64,000 nt of DNA from Cedecea neteri (GTDB lineage Bacteria; Pseudomonadota; Gammaproteobacteria; Enterobacterales; Enterobacteriaceae), in assembly GCF_000758305.1 (NCBI RefSeq), contig NZ_CP009458.1, positions 2,666,001 through 2,730,000 of the forward strand, read 5' to 3'. The position numbers and the translations under genes are program-made. Positions 55,068 through 63,831 of this stretch are shown in pieces (position 1 is the first letter of the stretch; each line of letters begins with the position of its first letter). The notes below the pieces were generated by a model, which searched no databases, was not told the DNA's origin, and saw only the letters and a list, made by a program, of their open reading frames with translations.

Positions 55068-56041
55068 GACTTAGCTCCTTGTGTCGCGCCAGCGGGTTGC
55101 CAGATGCGGGTTCGGATATCGACTTTCTTTGGAACAAGGCGATTTTCATAAAACAGGTCGGCGGTATTTTGCTGTTTTGCGGCCGTCGCTTCGCTGACCG
55201 GCGTAATTTCAGAAGGAGGGCGATGGTCGAAATAAGTGGCGATCACCGCCTCTGGCAGGCCCATCGTTTTGGCGAGTAGAGCGACACTTTCTGCCCGCTG
55301 CGTGCGGGTGAGTGCATCGGCATCGCTAAAGGTTTTCAGGACCTGTTGAAGAAACGGGCCATTCGCTTCCGCATAAGGGCGGGAAGCTAAATAGAACGAT
55401 CCGGTTTGGTTCAGTTCGCTGCCGTCCGTTAAGACGCGAACGCCGCCGTTTAACAGTGCGGCCGAATAGTACGGATCCCAGATAGCCCAGGCATCGACAT
55501 TCCCCTGCTGAAAGGCCGCGCGGGCATCGGCGGGGGTCAGGTAAGCGGGCTGAATATCGGAAAACTTCAGTCCGGCTTTTTGCAGCGCGCGCAAAACCAG
55601 GTTGTGGGAGCTGGAGCCTTTCTGGAAGGCAATCTTATGGCCTTTTAAATCCGCCACGGTTTTCAGGGGGCTATTTTCGGGGACCAGGATCACTTCCGCT
55701 TTCGGTTTAGGCGGCTCGGCACCGACATACAGCAAATCTGCCCCGGCGGCCTGTGCGAAAATAGGCGGGATATCACCTGTGCTCCCCAAATCAATGCTGC
55801 CGACGTTCAGCGCCTCCAGCATCTGTGGCCCGGCGGGAAACTCAACCCACGAGACTTTGGTGTTCGGATATTGCTTCTCCAGGAGCTGGTGGCTCTTGGC
55901 TAACACCATACTGACGGAGCCTTTTTGGTAACCAATGCGCAGCTGTTCCGGGCTGCTGTCTGAGGCATTGCTGTAGGTTGAAAAGGCGAGCAGGCCGGCA
56001 AATGCCAGCCACGGAGAGCGGCGTTTGAGCAGATTAAACAT
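55064..56041 (-). CDS. ssuA: Alkanesulfonate-binding periplasmic protein
   Basis: Substrate-binding protein of the SsuABC importer. It has 325 residues with an N-terminal signal peptide (KRRSPWLAFAGLLAFSTYSNAS). The mature domain begins LRIGYQKGS and shows the typical WVEFPAGPQMLEALNVGSIDLG and KGSSSHNL sulfonate-family segments. Its first 8 bases overlap the end of ssuE, so translation of the operon is tightly coupled. Confidence 0.97.
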   Translation of the reverse strand: MFNLLKRRSPWLAFAGLLAFSTYSNASDSSPEQLRIGYQKGSVSMVLAKSHQLLEKQYPNTKVSWVEFPAGPQMLEALNVGSIDLGSTGDIPPIFAQAAGADLLYVGAEPPKPKAEVILVPENSPLKTVADLKGHKIAFQKGSSSHNLVLRALQKAGLKFSDIQPAYLTPADARAAFQQGNVDAWAIWDPYYSAALLNGGVRVLTDGSELNQTGSFYLASRPYAEANGPFLQQVLKTFSDADALTRTQRAESVALLAKTMGLPEAVIATYFDHRPPSEITPVSEATAAKQQNTADLFYENRLVPKKVDIRTRIWQPAGATQGAKS

Positions 56042-56609
56042 GGCTCACCCCCCGGGCGTCAAACGGCGACGGGACCGCAAAGTCACGGCGGTGCAGAGCC
56101 TGCCAGAAGGTTTCCAGCGCTTCGTCCAGACGTTTTTGTAGGTTGGGCGTGAACTGAGGTTTGTGTTGGTAATCGGCTATCTGGCTGTCGTCGGCAAAAA
56201 CGCCGTGCAGAATCTCCTGCGCTTTGAGCGCATTCAGCACCGGCTTAAGGGCATAGTCCACGGCGAGCATATGCGCCACGGTACCTCCGGTGGCGAGAGG
56301 CAGGACAACCTTCTTCTCTAATGCACGCTCGGGGAGTAAATCGAGCAGCGTTTTTAGCGCCCCTGAAAACGAGGCTTTATAGACCGGGGTGGCGATAATC
56401 AGGCCATCGGCGGTGCTGAGTTGTTCGGTGAGTGCCAGCAGCGCCGGGCTGTCGAAGCGGGCGTAGAGCAAGTCTTCCGGCGCGAAGTTCTGTAAGTGCC
56501 AGTGATAAACTTCAACATCCAGGGCGCTCAGCTTCTCCCGCGCATACTCCAGCAGCGAGCTGGAACGGGACGGGTAGTGAGGGCTTCCGGCCAGGGTAAT
56601 CACACGCAT
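56034..56609 (-). CDS. ssuE: NADPH-dependent FMN reductase
   Basis: Flavodoxin-fold reductase that supplies FMNH2 to SsuD. It has 191 residues, the E. coli length. LAGSPHYPSRSSSLLEY is the FMN phosphate loop, and TPVYKASFSGALKTLLDLLP is the flavin-ring contact. A GTG three bases upstream is in frame, but ATG 56609 is at the correct distance from AGGAG. It is the first gene of ssuEADCB. Control by CysB and Cbl is known in E. coli; an inverted repeat lies in the leader. Confidence 0.97.
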   Translation of the reverse strand: MRVITLAGSPHYPSRSSSLLEYAREKLSALDVEVYHWHLQNFAPEDLLYARFDSPALLALTEQLSTADGLIIATPVYKASFSGALKTLLDLLPERALEKKVVLPLATGGTVAHMLAVDYALKPVLNALKAQEILHGVFADDSQIADYQHKPQFTPNLQKRLDEALETFWQALHRRDFAVPSPFDARGVSHV

Positions 56610-56624
56610 CACGACTCCTTATAA

Positions 56625-56662
56625 CTAATTGTTTGCTTTTATCTAACATTGATAACAATTAG
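56625..56662. promoter_or_regulatory. Inverted repeat upstream of ssuE
   Basis: Arms CTAATTGTT (56625-56633) and AACAATTAG (56654-56662) are perfect 9-bp inverted repeats with 20 bases between, just before the ssuE ribosome site. It may be an operator for Cbl/CysB or an RNA hairpin; both fit. Confidence 0.45.
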
Positions 56663-56745
56663 CGTGATACTCGCAGAGATGATTTCCGTGGCTAAGTGAT
56701 TTTTCCGGGATAGATTTGCGAAAAAGCGCATATTGCGCGGCGGAT

Positions 56746-56761
56746 AAGAAAACGTTTGCTT
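56746..56761. promoter_or_regulatory. Probable PurR box of pyrD
   Basis: AAGAAAACGTTTGCTT, centred on AACGTT, close to the PurR consensus (ACGCAAACGTTTGCGT). It is about 105 bases before the pyrD ATG, where E. coli pyrD also has a PurR site. Confidence 0.6.
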
Positions 56762-56812
56762 CTATTCAGGCTTTTTTGCGACAGGTCAATTCCAATCATC
56801 CCCGGGATCGTG

Positions 56813-56856
56813 AATAATAACGCCCCGGTCTGCACACCGGGAATCCAGGAGAGTTC
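56813..56856 (+). promoter_or_regulatory. pyrD promoter and start-site-switching leader
   Basis: A -10-like AATAAT (56813-56818) precedes GCCCCGG, where the transcript would begin. CCCGGT/ACCGGG (56824-56829 with 56836-56841) forms a hairpin that ends a few bases before the ribosome site CAGGAG. In E. coli and Salmonella, pyrC/pyrD transcripts that start at C form such a hairpin and are poorly translated, while those starting further down escape it, sensing CTP/GTP levels. The match here is structural. Confidence 0.6.
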
Positions 56857-57867
56857 ATGTACTACCCCTTCGTTCGTAAAGCCCTTTTTCAGCTCGATCC
56901 AGAGCGCGCTCATGAGTTAACTTTTCAGCAATTACGCTTTGTCACCGGAACGCCGCTTGAGTGGCTGGTGCGTCAGAACGTGCCGTCAAAACCTGTGACC
57001 TGCATGGGGTTAACGTTCAAGAATCCGCTGGGCTTAGCCGCGGGCCTGGATAAAAACGGGGAATGCATTGATGCCTTCGGGGCGATGGGCTTTGGCTCCA
57101 TTGAGATTGGCACCGTCACGCCGCGCCCGCAGCCGGGGAACGATAAGCCGCGTATCTTCCGTCTGGTGGAAGCCGAAGGGCTGATTAACCGCATGGGGTT
57201 TAATAATCTCGGGGTGGATAACCTGGTCGAAAACGTAAAAAAAGCGCATTTCGACGGCGTGCTCGGGATTAATATCGGCAAGAACAAAGATACCCCCGTT
57301 GAACAGGGTAAAGATGATTATCTGATCTGCATGGATAAGATTTATCCATATGCTGGCTATATTGCGATCAACATCTCATCACCGAATACGCCAGGGCTGC
57401 GTACCTTGCAATACGGTGAAGCGTTAGACGATCTTTTAAGCGCCATTAAAAATAAGCAACAAGCGCTGCAAGCGATCCACCATAAATATGTTCCCGTGGC
57501 AGTGAAGATCGCGCCGGATCTTTCTGAAGAGGAATTGATCCAGGTGGCAGATAGTTTAGTTCGCCATAATATTGACGGGGTCATTGCAACCAATACCACT
57601 TTAGACCGTAGCCTTGTCCAGGGCATGAAGCACTGCGATGAAACCGGGGGCTTGAGCGGGCGTCCTGTGCAATTAAAAAGCACGGAAATTATTCGTCGTC
57701 TGTCTCAGGAATTAAATGGTCGGTTACCGATTATCGGCGTCGGTGGTATTGATTCAGTCGTCGCCGCTCGCGAGAAGATGGCAGCGGGAGCTTCACTGGT
57801 TCAAATATACTCAGGTTTCATTTTTAAAGGCCCACCGCTGATTAAAGAAATCGTTACCCATCTCTGA
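56857..57867 (+). CDS. pyrD: Dihydroorotate dehydrogenase (quinone), class 2
   Basis: Membrane-associated flavoenzyme that oxidises dihydroorotate to orotate and feeds electrons to quinones in pyrimidine synthesis. It has 336 residues. The N-terminal amphipathic helix pair that reaches the membrane (YYPFVRKALFQLDPERAHE) marks class 2. The FMN and substrate region is GLAAGLDKNGECID, and the catalytic Ser175 is in INISSPNTPGLR. ATG follows CAGGAGAG. In E. coli a fimbrial cluster sits between ssuE and pyrD; here the genes are 247 bases apart. Confidence 0.98.
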   Translation: MYYPFVRKALFQLDPERAHELTFQQLRFVTGTPLEWLVRQNVPSKPVTCMGLTFKNPLGLAAGLDKNGECIDAFGAMGFGSIEIGTVTPRPQPGNDKPRIFRLVEAEGLINRMGFNNLGVDNLVENVKKAHFDGVLGINIGKNKDTPVEQGKDDYLICMDKIYPYAGYIAINISSPNTPGLRTLQYGEALDDLLSAIKNKQQALQAIHHKYVPVAVKIAPDLSEEELIQVADSLVRHNIDGVIATNTTLDRSLVQGMKHCDETGGLSGRPVQLKSTEIIRRLSQELNGRLPIIGVGGIDSVVAAREKMAAGASLVQIYSGFIFKGPPLIKEIVTHL

Positions 57868-57884
57868 TCATTTACCTTTTACAG

Positions 57885-57919
57885 ACAACCAGGGCTTTAT
57901 TTTCAGCCCTGGTTGTTTT
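57885..57919 (+). terminator. Rho-independent terminator after pyrD
   Basis: A 12-bp perfect stem ACAACCAGGGCT/AGCCCTGGTTGT (57885-57896 with 57905-57916) followed by TTTTA, 17 bases past the stop. Confidence 0.94.
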
Positions 57920-58020
57920 ATATTCCGCTACTGTTGCTTATTTAAACATATTGGTCTTTTATTAATATGGTGAGAATTTGAGTAGCAATTCAGCAGCGGG
58001 ATAAATGAAGGGTAAGCATT

Positions 58021-58563
58021 ATGCGAATAAAACCGGACGATAACTGGCGTTGGTATTTCGATGAAGAGCACGATCGAATGATGCTCGATTTGGCCAATGG
58101 TATGCTTTTCCGTTCGCGCTTTCCTCGCAAAATGCTAACCCCGGATGCCTTTGAAAATTCAGGCTTTTGTGTGGATGATGCGGCACTTTATTTTTCTTTT
58201 GAAGAAAAATGCCGTGATTTACCGTTAGGGAAAGAACAGCGTGCCGAGCTGGTGCTCAACGCCCTGGTCGCGATTCGCTTCCTCAAGCCGCAGATGCCGA
58301 AAAGCTGGCATTTTGTCTCGCATGGTGACTGTTGGCAGCCGGGTATCGGAGATGGTGCCTGCGTGTGGCTAAGCGAAAATATGCAGCAGGTTAACCTGCT
58401 GGTGGTTGAAACCGGTGATAACGCCGCGCTTTGCCTGCTTGCTCAGCAGGGGCTCACGTTAGCGGGCCGAACCATGCAGCTAGGGGATGCCATTAAAGTC
58501 ATGAATGACCGACTGAAACCGCAGCCTTTAAGCAGCGGCCTCAGCCTCGATCAGGCCGTTTAG
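58021..58563 (+). CDS. zapC: Cell division protein ZapC
   Basis: Cytosolic FtsZ-associated protein that promotes Z-ring bundling. It has 180 residues, the E. coli length. MRIKPDDNWRWYFDEEHDRMMLDLANGMLFRSRF and FSFEEKCRDLPL are strongly conserved in the enteric family. The last 4 bases overlap the stop of convergent ycbX. A 153-base AT-rich gap separates it from pyrD. Confidence 0.95.
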   Translation: MRIKPDDNWRWYFDEEHDRMMLDLANGMLFRSRFPRKMLTPDAFENSGFCVDDAALYFSFEEKCRDLPLGKEQRAELVLNALVAIRFLKPQMPKSWHFVSHGDCWQPGIGDGACVWLSENMQQVNLLVVETGDNAALCLLAQQGLTLAGRTMQLGDAIKVMNDRLKPQPLSSGLSLDQAV

Positions 58564-59675
58564 CGCAGCGCCACGCTCACATTCCCTGCGGGCACGCAGC
58601 TGCAGCATAAGATGGTGCCGTCCGCGCCAATCGCGCCTTTCTTCAATGCCTTCACTTCGCCATTCAGTAACCGAATCCGACAGCTTCCGCAGATCCCGGC
58701 CCGGCAGGAATAGGGGACGCGGATCCCTTTATTTTCCAGCTGTTCCAAAAGGATCTGTTGGTTATTGCCCTGGAATGTCGTGCCTTCCCAGTCAATATTG
58801 ACGCTACTTTCAGGCTGGCTCTGAGGTTCGAGGCTTTCCACCACTTCACCTGGGCCATAAACATTCGCCGGCCTGTGGGCCAGGACTTCCAGTTCGTCAC
58901 CCACACGGATAACTCCGCTGTTGCGGGCAATTAAATTCTGACCGAAATCTACTGCGCCACTATTATCCTGCGCGGTGCGGAACCCCTGCAGCGTTTTGAG
59001 CGGTTCTCCGCTCGGATGTTTCAGGCCGCGCTCCGGGCTAACCGTCGTAAAGATACAGCGGCTGCAGGGTTTAGCCACGTCGAACGTCACACCGCCAATG
59101 CGCACAACTTTCCAGGTATCTTCCGCCCACGCAGCAGCCCCGGTCACCACGATATTCGGGCGAAACTGGGTCATTTTAACGCTGGCGGGGCAGCGGTTTT
59201 GCAGGTCGCGCAGCGAAGCTTCGTTGGTCAGTAAATAAGGGAAACCGTCGGCAAAAGAGAGCGGCACTTCTTCATGTCGTTTCACCCGGCGAGTGGGCTG
59301 CTCGCCAACCCAGCGCAGCTGCACCGGACGGGAGAAGAACCCGCTCAGCCACTGATTAATTTCATCGGGAGCAATAAGCGCGGTAAAGTGCGTGCCCCAG
59401 ACTTCGGTTGGCTCCGGCGTTGCGGCGAAATCAGCAAAGCGAATGCTGGCCGAGCTGCCGTCCGGGGCGGATAAATAAAGGCCGTCATGTAGGAATGCGG
59501 GAGTGAACAGCACCATCTGCGGATGCTGGCGGGCGGTAATAAAGGTGCCATCCAGCTCGGTAATCATAAAGATGCGGTCAAAAGCCAGGCCGCTGATAGT
59601 TGCCTGCGCGTGGGAGAGCGCCAGGCCGCGCATGGATTTTACCGGGTGAACATAAAGTTGAGACAGAGTAATCAC
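58560..59675 (-). CDS. ycbX: MOSC-domain iron-sulfur protein YcbX
   Basis: Molybdenum-cofactor-dependent reductase component that detoxifies N-hydroxylated bases such as 6-hydroxylaminopurine in E. coli, with the flavin reductase CysJ. It has 371 residues: an N-terminal MOSC beta-barrel domain (LYVHPVKSMRG), a MOSC domain (FRPNIVV, KPCSRCIFTTVSPERG, with the cofactor Cys) and a C-terminal 2Fe-2S ferredoxin domain (SCRAGICGSCR and LCCSC). The start is GTG at 59675 after GGAGGG. It points toward zapC and away from rlmL. Confidence 0.94.
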   Translation of the reverse strand: MITLSQLYVHPVKSMRGLALSHAQATISGLAFDRIFMITELDGTFITARQHPQMVLFTPAFLHDGLYLSAPDGSSASIRFADFAATPEPTEVWGTHFTALIAPDEINQWLSGFFSRPVQLRWVGEQPTRRVKRHEEVPLSFADGFPYLLTNEASLRDLQNRCPASVKMTQFRPNIVVTGAAAWAEDTWKVVRIGGVTFDVAKPCSRCIFTTVSPERGLKHPSGEPLKTLQGFRTAQDNSGAVDFGQNLIARNSGVIRVGDELEVLAHRPANVYGPGEVVESLEPQSQPESSVNIDWEGTTFQGNNQQILLEQLENKGIRVPYSCRAGICGSCRIRLLNGEVKALKKGAIGADGTILCCSCVPAGNVSVALR

Positions 59676-59778
59676 GACGCCCTCCGTGGGAAGTAAATAT
59701 AAGAGGGCAACTTTATGACATGCGTTGCGGATTAGCTATAATGCGCCACAATTTTCTTTTTACCTGATAAGTGACGAT

Positions 59779-61902
59779 ATGAATTCTCTGTTTGCCAGTA
59801 CGGCGCGTGGGCTTGAAGAGCTGTTAAAAACTGAACTAGAAAACCTGGGGGCCCAGGGCTGCCAGGTGGTTCAGGGCGGCGTACATTTCCAGGGGGATAC
59901 TCGTTTACTCTATCAAAGCCTGATGTGGAGCCGCCTGGCTTCGCGCATTTTGCTGCCGCTCAGCGAATGCAAAGTTTACAGCGATCTCGACCTTTATCTC
60001 GGGGTGATGGCGATCGACTGGCCGGCGCTGTTCGGGCCGGGTGCCACGTTTGCCGTGCACTTCAGTGGCCTGAACGAAACCATCCGCAACAGCCAGTACG
60101 GGGCGCTGAAGGTAAAGGATGCGATTGTTGACTCCTTTACCCGTAAAAACCTGCCGCGTCCGGATGTCGATCGCGAGCAGCCGGACCTGCGCATTAACGT
60201 CTGGCTGAATAAAGATACCGCCAGCATTGCCCTGGATCTCAGCGGCGAAGGCCTGCATCAGCGCGGCTACCGCGATGCAACCGGTGCAGCTCCAATTAAA
60301 GAAACGCTGGCGGCGGCTATCGTGATGCGTTCCGGCTGGCAGCACGGCACCCCGCTGTTGGATCCGATGTGTGGCTCCGGCACGTTGTTGATTGAAGGGG
60401 CGATGATCGCCACCGATCGTGCGCCGGGTCTGCACCGTAAGCACTGGGGCTTCCTGAACTGGGCGAAGCATGATGCTGACGTCTGGAAAGAGGTGGTAAC
60501 CGAAGCGCAGGTTCGCGCCCGTCGCGGCCTGACTGAATATCAGTCTCGTTTCTATGGTTCAGATAACGACAGTCGTGTGATTGAACGCGCCCGTGCCAAC
60601 GCCCGCCGTGCGGGTCTGGCGGACGTGATTAGCTTCGACGTTAAGGATGTGGCTAACCTGGTCAATCCACTGCCGGAAGGCCCGGCGGGGACGGTTATCA
60701 GCAACCCGCCATACGGCGAACGTCTGGAAAGCGAGCCAGCGCTGATTGCCCTGCATAGCCTGCTGGGCCGTCACCTGAAAAACCAGTTCGGTGGCTGGCA
60801 TCTGTCGCTGTTCAGCGCCTCCCCTGAACTGCTGAGCTGCCTGCAGCTGCGCGCCGACCGCCAGTTTAAAGCGAAAAACGGCCCGCTGGATTGCGTACAG
60901 AAAAACTATCAGCTGGCGGCTAACCCTGCTGGCGTTGCCGCGGGCAGTGGCCAGATTGCCGAAGATTACGCCAACCGCCTGCGTAAAAACGTCAAGAAGC
61001 TCGACAAGTGGGCGCGTCAGGAAGGCATCGAATGTTATCGCCTGTACGACGGCGATCTGCCTGACTACAACGTGGCGGTTGACCGCTACGGCGACTGGGT
61101 CGTGGTGCAGGAGTATGCGCCCCCGAAAACCATCGACCCAAACAAAGCGCGTCAGCGCCTGTTTGACGTCATCGCGGCAACGCTTGCGGTGCTTGAGCTG
61201 CCGACCAACAAGCTGGTGCTAAAAACCCGTGAACGTCAGAAAGGCAAAAATCAGTACCAGAAGATGGGCGAGAAGGGCGATTTCATGGAAGTGAGCGAAT
61301 ATGACGCTCGCCTGTGGGTCAACCTAACCGACTACCTGGATACTGGCCTGTTCCTCGACCACCGTATTGCCCGTCGCATGCTGGGGCAGATGAGCAAGGG
61401 CAAAGACTTCCTGAACCTCTTTTCCTACACCGGTAGTGCCACGGTGCACGCGGGGCTGGGCGGAGCGAAAAGCACCACGACGGTAGATATGTCCCGCACC
61501 TATCTTGAATGGGCGGAGCGTAACCTGCGCCTGAACGGCTTAACTGGCCGCGCCCATCGCCTGGTGCAGGCTGATTGCCTGGGCTGGCTGCGCGACAGCG
61601 ACGAACAGTTCGACCTGATCTTTATTGACCCGCCGACATTCTCCAACTCCAAGCGTATGGAAGACTCTTTCGACGTGCAGCGTGACCACATTGCGCTGAT
61701 GAAAGATCTGAAGCGCCTGCTGCGTCGCGGCGGCACCATTATGTTCTCCAACAATAAACGTGGCTTCAAAATGGACTTCGCCGGCCTGGCGGAGCTGGGC
61801 CTGGTTGCACAGGAAATCACACAAAAAACGCAGTCGCAGGACTTTGCGCGCAACCGCCAGATCCATAACTGTTGGTTAGTCACTCACGAATCCCGGGATT
61901 AA
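59779..61902 (+). CDS. rlmL: 23S rRNA m2G2445/m7G2069 methyltransferase RlmKL
   Basis: Fused bifunctional rRNA methyltransferase. The N-terminal RlmL part makes m2G2445 and the C-terminal RlmK part makes m7G2069 in 23S rRNA. It has 707 residues. A THUMP RNA-binding domain occupies roughly residues 45-155. The first Rossmann domain shows LLDPMCGSGTLLIEGA and SNPPYGERL. The second shows LFSYTGSATVHAGLGGA and FIDPPTFSNSKRM. A TTG-started extension from 59725 is open, but ATG 59779 gives the family start MNSLFASTARGLEELL. uup follows after 5 bases. Confidence 0.97.
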   Translation: MNSLFASTARGLEELLKTELENLGAQGCQVVQGGVHFQGDTRLLYQSLMWSRLASRILLPLSECKVYSDLDLYLGVMAIDWPALFGPGATFAVHFSGLNETIRNSQYGALKVKDAIVDSFTRKNLPRPDVDREQPDLRINVWLNKDTASIALDLSGEGLHQRGYRDATGAAPIKETLAAAIVMRSGWQHGTPLLDPMCGSGTLLIEGAMIATDRAPGLHRKHWGFLNWAKHDADVWKEVVTEAQVRARRGLTEYQSRFYGSDNDSRVIERARANARRAGLADVISFDVKDVANLVNPLPEGPAGTVISNPPYGERLESEPALIALHSLLGRHLKNQFGGWHLSLFSASPELLSCLQLRADRQFKAKNGPLDCVQKNYQLAANPAGVAAGSGQIAEDYANRLRKNVKKLDKWARQEGIECYRLYDGDLPDYNVAVDRYGDWVVVQEYAPPKTIDPNKARQRLFDVIAATLAVLELPTNKLVLKTRERQKGKNQYQKMGEKGDFMEVSEYDARLWVNLTDYLDTGLFLDHRIARRMLGQMSKGKDFLNLFSYTGSATVHAGLGGAKSTTTVDMSRTYLEWAERNLRLNGLTGRAHRLVQADCLGWLRDSDEQFDLIFIDPPTFSNSKRMEDSFDVQRDHIALMKDLKRLLRRGGTIMFSNNKRGFKMDFAGLAELGLVAQEITQKTQSQDFARNRQIHNCWLVTHESRD

Positions 61903-61907
61903 TAGTC

Positions 61908-63815
61908 ATGTCATTAATTAGTATGCACGGTGCCTGGCTGTCGTTTAGCGACGCGCCGCTGTTAGATAACACTGAATTACACATCGAAGAAAACGAACGC
62001 GTTTGTCTGGTCGGCCGTAACGGCGCGGGCAAATCAACGCTGATGAAGATCCTCAACCGTGAGCTGCCGCTGGACGATGGCCGCATGGTTTATGAGCAGG
62101 ATCTGATCGTCGCTCGCCTGCAGCAGGACCCGCCGCGTAACGTTGCGGGCACGGTGTATGACTTTGTTGCGGAAGGCGTGGAAGAGCAGGCGGAATACCT
62201 GAAGGCCTACCACGACATCTCCCACAAAGTGATGAGCGATCCGAGCGAGAAGAACCTCAACGAGATGGCTCGCATTCAGGAAATCCTTGACCATCAGGGC
62301 CTGTGGCAGCTCGACAGCCGCATTAATGAAGTGCTCGAGCAGCTTGGTCTGGAAGCGGATACCGAGCTGTCTGCGCTGTCCGGCGGTTGGCTGCGTAAAG
62401 CGGCGCTTGGGCGTGCGCTGGTCAGCTCTCCGCGCGTATTGCTGCTGGACGAACCGACGAACCACCTCGATATCGAAACCATTGACTGGCTGGAAGGCTT
62501 CCTGAAAGAGTTCCAGGGCAGCATTATCTTTATCTCCCACGACCGTTCGTTTATCCGCAATATGGCCACCCGCATTGTCGATCTCGATCGCGGCAAGCTG
62601 GTCTCCTACCCTGGCGATTACGATCAGTATCTGCTGGCGAAAGAAGAAGCCCTGCGCGTGGAAGAGTTACAGAACGCCGAGTTTGATCGCAAGCTGGCCC
62701 AGGAAGAAGTGTGGATCCGCCAGGGCATCAAAGCGCGCCGAACCCGTAACGAAGGGCGCGTTCGTGCCCTGAAAGCGATGCGCCGCGAGCGCGGTGAGCG
62801 TCGTGAAGTGATGGGCAGTGCGAAGATGCAGGTGGAAGAAGCGAGTCGCTCGGGCAAAATTGTCTTCGAGATGGAAGACGTTAACTATCAGGTTGCCGGT
62901 AAAACGCTGGTGCGTGATTTTTCCGCGCAGGTGCTGCGTGGCGATAAGATCGCGCTGGTAGGACCTAACGGCTGCGGCAAAACGACTCTGCTGAAGCTGA
63001 TGCTGAGCCAGCTTCAGGCCGACAGCGGCCGCGTACACTGCGGCACCAAGCTGGAAGTGGCCTACTTCGATCAGCACCGCGCCGAGCTGGATCCTGACCG
63101 TACCGTGATGGATAACCTGGCGGAAGGTAAGCAGGAAGTGATGGTGAACGGTAAGCCGCGCCATGTGTTGGGTTACCTGCAGGACTTCCTGTTCCATCCA
63201 AAACGCGCGATGACGCCGGTGCGTGCGCTTTCTGGTGGAGAGCGCAACCGCCTGCTGCTGGCGCGTTTGTTCTTAAAACCTAGCAACCTGCTGATCCTCG
63301 ATGAACCAACCAACGATCTGGACGTCGAAACCCTGGAGCTGCTGGAAGAGCTGATTGATGGTTACCAGGGCACCGTGATGCTGGTTAGCCACGATCGTCA
63401 GTTTGTCGATAATACCGTGACCGAATGCTGGATCTTCGAAGGACAGGGCAAAATTGGTCGCTATGTCGGTGGTTACCATGATGCAAAAGGGCAGCAGGGT
63501 TCCGCTCAGCCGCTGCGTCAGGCTGCTGCGACTAAATCCGAGAAGGTCGAATCGCAAAAAGCAGAACCTGTTAAACGTGCCAATAGCAAACTAAGCTATA
63601 ACCTGCAGCGCGAATTAGAGCAGTTGCCTCAACGGCTTGAGCAGCTTGAAGCTGATTTGGGCACGCTGCAGGCGAAGGTCGCTGACGCTGATTTCTTCAA
63701 CCAGCCGCACGATGTCACCCAAAAAGTCTTGGCGGAAATGGCCACGGCTGAACAGGCTCTGGAAGAAGCATTTGAACGCTGGGAGTACCTGGAAGCGCTG
63801 AAAAACGGCTCGTAA
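61908..63815 (+). CDS. uup: ABC-F ATPase Uup
   Basis: Soluble ABC-F protein acting on ribosomes and on transposon precise excision in E. coli. It has 635 residues with two ATPase cassettes and no membrane part. Cassette 1 has GRNGAGKST (36-44), LSGGWLRK and LLLDEPTNHLD. Cassette 2 has GPNGCGKTT, LSGGERNR and LILDEPTNDLD. The linker between them is Arg-rich (RRTRNEGRVRALKAMRRERGERR). A C-terminal coiled-coil DNA-binding domain follows (KLSYNLQRELEQLPQRLEQLE). ATG 61908 gives the conserved SLISMHGAWLSFSDAPLL. Confidence 0.98.
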   Translation: MSLISMHGAWLSFSDAPLLDNTELHIEENERVCLVGRNGAGKSTLMKILNRELPLDDGRMVYEQDLIVARLQQDPPRNVAGTVYDFVAEGVEEQAEYLKAYHDISHKVMSDPSEKNLNEMARIQEILDHQGLWQLDSRINEVLEQLGLEADTELSALSGGWLRKAALGRALVSSPRVLLLDEPTNHLDIETIDWLEGFLKEFQGSIIFISHDRSFIRNMATRIVDLDRGKLVSYPGDYDQYLLAKEEALRVEELQNAEFDRKLAQEEVWIRQGIKARRTRNEGRVRALKAMRRERGERREVMGSAKMQVEEASRSGKIVFEMEDVNYQVAGKTLVRDFSAQVLRGDKIALVGPNGCGKTTLLKLMLSQLQADSGRVHCGTKLEVAYFDQHRAELDPDRTVMDNLAEGKQEVMVNGKPRHVLGYLQDFLFHPKRAMTPVRALSGGERNRLLLARLFLKPSNLLILDEPTNDLDVETLELLEELIDGYQGTVMLVSHDRQFVDNTVTECWIFEGQGKIGRYVGGYHDAKGQQGSAQPLRQAAATKSEKVESQKAEPVKRANSKLSYNLQRELEQLPQRLEQLEADLGTLQAKVADADFFNQPHDVTQKVLAEMATAEQALEEAFERWEYLEALKNGS

Positions 63816-63831
63816 TCTAAGGAGAGTTACG

